Assembly: GCA_964401045.1 (NCBI GenBank)
Contig: CAYNXB010000093.1
Location: 1-9,077 of the forward strand
DNA length: 9,077 nucleotides
From: CAYNXB01 sp964401045
GTDB taxonomy: Bacteria > Pseudomonadota > Alphaproteobacteria > Sphingomonadales > Sphingomonadaceae
Direction: 5' to 3'
Part shown: positions 5,044 to 9,077 of the stretch, piece after piece
Numbering within the stretch: the stretch's first letter is position 1
Layout: every line of letters begins with the position of its first letter
The notes under the pieces: model-generated
What the model was told of the DNA's origin: nothing
Seen by the model: the letters and a program-made list of their open reading frames with translations, nothing else
Database searches by the model: none
Translations under genes and position numbers: made by a program

Positions 5044-6477
5044 TCAAGGGGCCGATTTTGGCTTGCGTAATCGCCGGAAGAGGCTGCGGTTCGTCATAAC
5101 CTCAAACATCTCGGAAGGATCCTCCGGATCGAGGACCTTATTATCGGCTAGCCAGGCCTTGACCTTGGAGAGGTCGGGTACCCGATACGGTTGAAGCGAT
5201 CGGCCTCTCCGGCGCAGATGCTCGATCGCCGCAATCAGCGACCCCCGCTTCGTGATTTGCGCCGAAACAACGTCAGCCGAGACACCGAGATGCTCGGCGA
5301 TCAAGTCATCGCGAATGGCGGCTATCGTTTGTCCAGTTTGGCCGGTCCCGGAAATCGTGACATCGCACTCCGTATCGAGCCCCATCGACCGATTGTTCAT
5401 ATTTGCAGAACCGATGCGGAGCGTGCGCCCATCCACGATCATCACCTTGGCGTGTACGTAGATCGGCTGCCCCTTGGCGGTTCGCGGAACATAGACACGG
5501 AAGCGATCGTAGGCGTCGCAATCCTTAAGCGCCGCCACAAGCCGCGCGCGCGCGGTGTCCATCGCCACAGGCTCGAGCCAACCCTCCGCTGTCAGGGGAT
5601 TGATGATAACGATCTCAGGCCCATTCTTTTCCGACAGGCGGGCGGCGATCGCTTCCGCGATGCGCCGCGAGGCGAAGTACTGACTTTCGGCGTAGATGCT
5701 GACTTTCGCGCTCTTGATCTGGCTGACGAACAGTTCCTCGATCTCACGAACCTCGCGGCAACCGGGCATCTTCGGGCGTGTCCGGGCGATGCCGACTTCG
5801 ATCCCCCTGAACAGGGGCACAAGGTCGTCCGGCCAACAGTCGTTGTGCGTTTTCAGCGGCCGAAGCGGCTTGCCGCCGGCACGTTTCCAACGATCGCGGG
5901 CGAGCTTGCCCAAAGCAGCCGCCACCGGTCCTTCCAGTGCCGTGGTGGCATCATGCCACGGGCCGTAGGGCTTCCGACCGACGTGGCGCCGCCTATCGCC
6001 ATCCTTGTGCTCGCGCGTGTCCCAGCGTTGGCAAGTCATGTCGATCCCACCACAGAACGCGACGCAATCGTCGATCACCACGATCTTCTGGTGATGCGAT
6101 GCCCCGGTCGGGTGGAAACTATCGAGTTTGGTATGAATGCGAGGATGCCGCATCCACCGAATGATGTTGCGCAGGTTTGAGCGGCGCAGCAGGGTCTTCA
6201 CGGCGCCCATGTCCCAGCGAAGCAGGTAAACCTCGAGGTCGGGATTGCGTTCAACCGCCCAGTGGATGAAATCCCCGAGCTGCGCCGGCTCGCCTTCCAG
6301 GCGGGGATCATCAATCAGATGAATCCGCGCATCGAAGTCCCAACCAATCAGCATGATGCGCCGGCGCGCCTTGAGTATCGCCGACCGCGCATGACGGAAG
6401 TAGTCATCGGCGTCGATGACCACGTTCATGCGCGTCGCCAATGCAGTGCACCAGAATTGCTTTGCGTCGAGGACCAT
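5044..6477 (-). CDS. Phospholipase D-like protein with two HKD motifs
   Basis: A 477-residue member of the PLD/cardiolipin synthase superfamily, which hydrolyses or transfers phosphodiester groups through a covalent phosphohistidine. Both catalytic motifs are intact: His129-x-Lys131-x4-Asp136 (HQKIVVID, followed by CGGID) and His342-x-Lys344-x4-Asp349 (HAKVMIVD, followed by GSANMNNRS). The opening (about 17-50, VIDADDYFRHARSAILKARRR and then IGWDFDARI) is typical of bacterial PLDs of this size. There is no signal peptide or membrane helix, so it is probably cytosolic or peripheral on the inner membrane. The start is the first ATG after an in-frame TAG at 6487-6489. It has no ribosome binding site, and a 6-bp hairpin (6480-6498) ends two bases before it. 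Met17 (6427-6429) is an alternative start, but residues 9-16 resemble homologues. The 5' end abuts a TonB-receptor scar. Phospholipid remodelling is the likely role; the substrate is unknown. Confidence 0.9.
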   Translation of the reverse strand: MVLDAKQFWCTALATRMNVVIDADDYFRHARSAILKARRRIMLIGWDFDARIHLIDDPRLEGEPAQLGDFIHWAVERNPDLEVYLLRWDMGAVKTLLRRSNLRNIIRWMRHPRIHTKLDSFHPTGASHHQKIVVIDDCVAFCGGIDMTCQRWDTREHKDGDRRRHVGRKPYGPWHDATTALEGPVAAALGKLARDRWKRAGGKPLRPLKTHNDCWPDDLVPLFRGIEVGIARTRPKMPGCREVREIEELFVSQIKSAKVSIYAESQYFASRRIAEAIAARLSEKNGPEIVIINPLTAEGWLEPVAMDTARARLVAALKDCDAYDRFRVYVPRTAKGQPIYVHAKVMIVDGRTLRIGSANMNNRSMGLDTECDVTISGTGQTGQTIAAIRDDLIAEHLGVSADVVSAQITKRGSLIAAIEHLRRRGRSLQPYRVPDLSKVKAWLADNKVLDPEDPSEMFEVMTNRSLFRRLRKPKSAP

Positions 6478-6530
6478 CTGGGGCGTCTACTTCGCCCCCG
6501 CCCCCATCGCCAGAGACATCGCGCAAGCCC

Positions 6531-6647
6531 GCGGTCCACGATCCGACCTACGGCGGTTATCCGTACTACGACAGCGCATGGTTCGATGGAGCCGGACCGA
6601 GCTTCTACCTGCAGTTGACCTACAAGGTGGGCGGCAGCAAGCTGTGA
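6531..6647 (+). pseudogene. C-terminal remnant of a TonB-dependent receptor
   Basis: In one plus-strand frame the last 39 codons before TGA read AVHDPTYGGYPYYDS, AWFDGAGPSFYLQLTY, KVGGSKL. This is the final beta-strand end of a TonB-dependent outer-membrane receptor: an aromatic-rich PTYGGYPYYD turn, then a terminal FY.QLTYK strand. Nothing upstream in this frame resembles the rest of such a receptor (normally 700 residues or more), and the phospholipase gene begins, on the other strand, 54 bases to the left. The receptor has therefore been deleted down to its tail. It cannot make a functional protein. The next gene starts 23 bases after this stop, a spacing that suggests the receptor was once its operon partner. 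Confidence 0.75.
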
Positions 6648-6670
6648 TCCTCGTGTTATTTGGAGCCGGC

Positions 6671-7672
6671 ATGATAGAGTGGCGAAGGATTCGTTATATC
6701 GGAGCGATGTTGGCGGCGGTGGCATTGGCCGCCTGCGCCAGTGTTCCGCACTCTCCGGCGTTACAGCCTCCGATTTCCATATATGGCAACAAGCAGACGC
6801 TTGAAATCGCGCCGGTCCTGCTCGCAGCCGATCGATTCTATCCTGGCGGCGCCACGGTCCATATGGGGAGCATCGCCAACCTGGTAGGCGCACCTCCCGT
6901 GCAAGGTTTTGGCGACGAAGGCGGCGCGGATCTGGCGACCAACGCTGAAACCCAGATTCTGCGCTATTCGGTGCAGCATCCGGACTTGCGGATCCTGATG
7001 ACGGTGACCGAAGGCCTCTATCGCATCGTCGCCCGCCGGTCGGCCGGGATCGACAATATAGCCGATCTCAAGGGCAAGAAGATCGCGACGATTCCGCAAA
7101 CCAGTTCAGGCTACTTCCTCAAGCTCGCGCTTGAGCAAGCCGGTCTTTCATTCGACGACATCGTTGCAGTTCCGATCGTGCCGCTATCCGGCATGACTAA
7201 AGCGCTCGCCAATCGGGAGGTCGACGCCGTCGTAATCTGGGAACCGGAAAGCGAGAACGCGGCACAGGTGCTGGGCGATGACCTCATAGAATTCGACGGT
7301 CAGGGAATATATCGCGAGCTTTTCAATCTCAATACGACTGCGGGCAACCTGGCCGATCCCGCCCAGAGGGCAAAGATCGTTCGCTTCATGCGCGCGATCA
7401 TCGATGCCTCCGGCAGCATTCGCGCCGATCCAACCGATGCCAAGCGACTGGTCGTGGCGGCGGGAAGCTTCGATCCCCAGGATGTCGAGGACAGTTGGGA
7501 GCATCAATCCTGGATCGCCACCATCCCTGATGATCTGCTCGATGTCATGGTGAAGGAAGAACAATGGCTGGCCGAGCGTGACAATCGAACCGCACGAACC
7601 CGCACCGAACTCGCGGCTCTTATCGACCGGGCACCCTATGAGGAGGCGCTGGCGTTGGAAGTTGCGGAATAG
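6671..7672 (+). CDS. ABC transporter substrate-binding lipoprotein, SsuA/NMT1-THI5-like
   Basis: A 333-residue predicted periplasmic lipoprotein. The signal peptide has basic residues (WRRIRY), a hydrophobic core (AMLAAVALAAC) and a lipobox LAAC with Cys22 as the lipidation site. The mature part follows the NMT1/SsuA pattern: GIDNIADLKGKKIATI (127-141), SGYFLKLALEQAGLSFDDI, then KALANREVDAVVIWEPES (177-194). Such proteins bind small sulfonates, nitrate/taurine-type compounds or pyrimidine precursors, and the ligand here is unknown. The ATG at 6671 has GGAG about 8 bases upstream; the open frame extends further left, but the signal peptide fixes this start. ATG 6707 is a less likely alternative. 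No ABC permease or ATPase gene follows, so it is an orphan in this window. It sits 23 bases after a TonB-receptor tail, which suggests a lost receptor partner and perhaps a lost promoter. Confidence 0.85.
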   Translation: MIEWRRIRYIGAMLAAVALAACASVPHSPALQPPISIYGNKQTLEIAPVLLAADRFYPGGATVHMGSIANLVGAPPVQGFGDEGGADLATNAETQILRYSVQHPDLRILMTVTEGLYRIVARRSAGIDNIADLKGKKIATIPQTSSGYFLKLALEQAGLSFDDIVAVPIVPLSGMTKALANREVDAVVIWEPESENAAQVLGDDLIEFDGQGIYRELFNLNTTAGNLADPAQRAKIVRFMRAIIDASGSIRADPTDAKRLVVAAGSFDPQDVEDSWEHQSWIATIPDDLLDVMVKEEQWLAERDNRTARTRTELAALIDRAPYEEALALEVAE

Positions 7673-7823
7673 GGTTTCGCGATCTCGGGCGCGGCACCGA
7701 GCGATCGCCGCGTCTGCGCAACTTTTGAACCCGCAAGTACAGAAGATGCTCGGCATTCCGGGCGCATTAGTCCAGCGGACATGAGGTGAGCTGCTGGGGC
7801 TCTTGCCGTTGGATGGTTTGCAG

Positions 7824-8999
7824 ATGCGCAGCAGTTACGATGTGATCATTCTTGGCGGTGGCGCGGCAGGCCTCATGTGTGCCGCGCGAGCCGGGCAGCG
7901 GGGCCGACGCGCGTTGGTCATCGATCGCGCGGACCAACCCGGCAAGAAGATTCTGATCTCCGGCGGCGGGCGATGCAATTTTACGAATATCCATACCGCC
8001 CCAGACCGCTTCCTTTCTGCCAACCCGCACTTCGCGAAATCCGCGCTCAGCCGGTACACGCCGCAAGATTTCCTCGAGATGGTCGAACGCTACGGCATTG
8101 CCTGGCATGAGAAGACGCTCGGGCAGCTGTTCTGCGACGGGAGCGCCCGCCAGATTGTCGATATGCTTCTCGCCGAGTGCGCCAAGGCCGGCGCGGTGCT
8201 CTCTTGCGGTGAGAATATCCAGCGGGTCGACCATTGCGACGGGCGTTTTAGCATTCAGACCGATCAGCGGGTGCTCGACGCCCCGTCGCTGGTCATTGCC
8301 ACCGGCGGCCCTTCCATCCCGAAGATGGGGGCAACCGGATACGCTTACGATCTTGCTCGCCAATTCGGATTGAAGGTTGTCGAGCCCCGCCCCGCGCTGG
8401 TGCCGCTGACCCTTGGCGGGGACGACGCTCTCTTCCGGGAGTTATCGGGCGTGGCGACGGAAGTGGTCGCGTACTGCGCCAAGGCGTCTTTTCGTGAGGC
8501 GGCCTTGTTCACGCACCGCGGCCTCTCCGGTCCGGCGATCCTGCAAGTGTCCTCGTACTGGCGCCCGGGTAGCGCGATCGGGATCGATTTTCTCCCGGGT
8601 GAAGGCTCTGGCTGGCTGCTTGAACAAAAGCGCCAGACCCCACGCGCGACACTAAGGGGCGTGTTGCGAAGCGCGCTGCCTGATCGGCTGGCCGATGCGT
8701 TGAGCGATCGGCTTACGCTGGAAGGGTCGCTTGCGAATTTGCCAGATGCCGATTTGCGCGGCGCCGAGGCCCGGCTCACGGACTGGACCTTCCTGCCCAA
8801 TGGCACCGAAGGCTTTGCAAAAGCCGAAGTAACAGTGGGCGGGATCAGTACCGCCGAGCTGTCCTCAAAGACGATGGAAGCCAGGCGGGTTCCGGGCCTC
8901 TTCGCGATTGGTGAAGCGGTCGATGTCACCGGATGGCTGGGCGGATACAATTTCCAATGGGCGTGGGCCAGCGGGTCGGCTGCCGGCGAAGCGGCCTGA
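7824..8999 (+). CDS. yhiN: NAD(P)/FAD-dependent oxidoreductase, HI0933/YhiN family
   Basis: A complete 391-residue flavoprotein close in length and layout to E. coli YhiN (about 400). The FAD-binding Rossmann motif is GGGAAG (11-16) in SSYDVIILGGGAAGL, with an acidic residue ending strand 2 (VIDR). Family-specific segments follow in order: KKILISGGGRCNFTN (41-55), HEKTLGQLFCD, LVIATGGPSIPKMGATG, THRGLSGPAILQVSSYW, NGTEGFAKAEVTVGG and, at the C-terminus, EAVDVTGWLGGYNFQWAWASG. The physiological reaction of the family is not firmly established. I chose ATG 7824 because it places the Rossmann fold as in homologues; a TTG at 7803 would add seven residues without a convincing ribosome binding site. 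The 151-base gap after the lipoprotein gene shows no clear promoter or terminator. It is probably a housekeeping gene, unrelated to the formimino cassette. Confidence 0.93.
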   Translation: MRSSYDVIILGGGAAGLMCAARAGQRGRRALVIDRADQPGKKILISGGGRCNFTNIHTAPDRFLSANPHFAKSALSRYTPQDFLEMVERYGIAWHEKTLGQLFCDGSARQIVDMLLAECAKAGAVLSCGENIQRVDHCDGRFSIQTDQRVLDAPSLVIATGGPSIPKMGATGYAYDLARQFGLKVVEPRPALVPLTLGGDDALFRELSGVATEVVAYCAKASFREAALFTHRGLSGPAILQVSSYWRPGSAIGIDFLPGEGSGWLLEQKRQTPRATLRGVLRSALPDRLADALSDRLTLEGSLANLPDADLRGAEARLTDWTFLPNGTEGFAKAEVTVGGISTAELSSKTMEARRVPGLFAIGEAVDVTGWLGGYNFQWAWASGSAAGEAA

Positions 9000-9002
9000 C
9001 AT

Positions 9003-9029
9003 CGGCGCCCGGCCCATTTGCCGGTGCCG
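9003..9029 (+). terminator. Hairpin just after the yhiN stop (possible terminator without T-tract)
   Basis: Three bases past the stop codon, CGGCGCCCGGC (9003-9013) pairs with GCCGGTGCCG (9020-9029) around a 6-base loop: ten pairs including one G-T, with one bulged C. No run of T follows, so it may be an RNA 3'-end stabiliser or a weak terminator. I recognise nothing in the remaining bases up to 9077. Confidence 0.35.
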
Positions 9030-9077
9030 AAGCGCGGCTGTGATCGGGGTCCGTTGGTGGCGGGGGTGCGTGGTGGA

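Noticed and set aside
6416..6670. An 85-residue N-terminal extension of the lipoprotein reading frame.
   Set aside because: It overlaps the phospholipase 5' end and the receptor scar in another frame, and would bury a good signal peptide and lipobox that start at 6671.
1..9077. CRISPR arrays, tRNA or rRNA genes, insertion sequences, toxin-antitoxin or phage-defence genes.
   Set aside because: No regularly spaced repeats, cloverleaf patterns, transposase motifs or defence domains were seen on either strand.

Overview
The window is GC-rich, gene-dense chromosomal DNA that looks alphaproteobacterial and most like a sphingomonad. The evidence for that is the C-terminal scar of a TonB-dependent receptor, the style of the phospholipase D, and the YhiN-type flavoprotein. 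The taxonomic placement is inference from protein character, not from a marker gene. There are seven complete genes, one gene cut by the left edge and one gene scar. I see no rRNA, tRNA, CRISPR array or insertion sequence.

Left block (1-3524, all minus strand, transcribed right to left): a formimino/one-carbon cassette. The order is glutamate formimidoyltransferase (ftcD N-domain), an APC-family amino acid permease, a stand-alone cyclodeaminase/cyclohydrolase (ftcD C-domain, fchA-like), then the first 18 codons of fhs (formate-tetrahydrofolate ligase). The two halves of the FTCD enzyme are separate genes with a transporter between them. Together they could import a formimino compound or its precursor, move the formimino group to tetrahydrofolate, release ammonia to give methenyl-THF, and through Fhs interconvert 10-formyl-THF with formate and ATP. 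Between the cyclodeaminase gene and fhs lies a clean intrinsic terminator. It is preceded by nested inverted repeats whose 3' strand overlaps the terminator stem, an attenuator-like layout.

Middle block (3525-6477): a TetR/AcrR regulator on the plus strand is divergent from the formimino cassette. The 296-bp gap between them carries repeated CAAGC half-sites and a perfect 12-bp palindrome, so the regulator is a candidate controller of the cassette. It converges on a small multidrug resistance protein of the Gdx/SugE (guanidinium exporter) subtype. That gene's leader holds a perfect hairpin with an ACGG loop and a competing long-range pairing. A two-HKD phospholipase D-like gene lies upstream of gdx on the same strand.

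Right block (6478-9077, plus strand): the last 39 codons of a TonB-dependent receptor abut the 5' end of the phospholipase gene, marking a rearrangement junction. Next come an orphan SsuA/NMT1-like substrate-binding lipoprotein and a complete HI0933/YhiN-family flavoprotein. A hairpin follows the YhiN stop, and nothing else was recognised in the last 48 bases.
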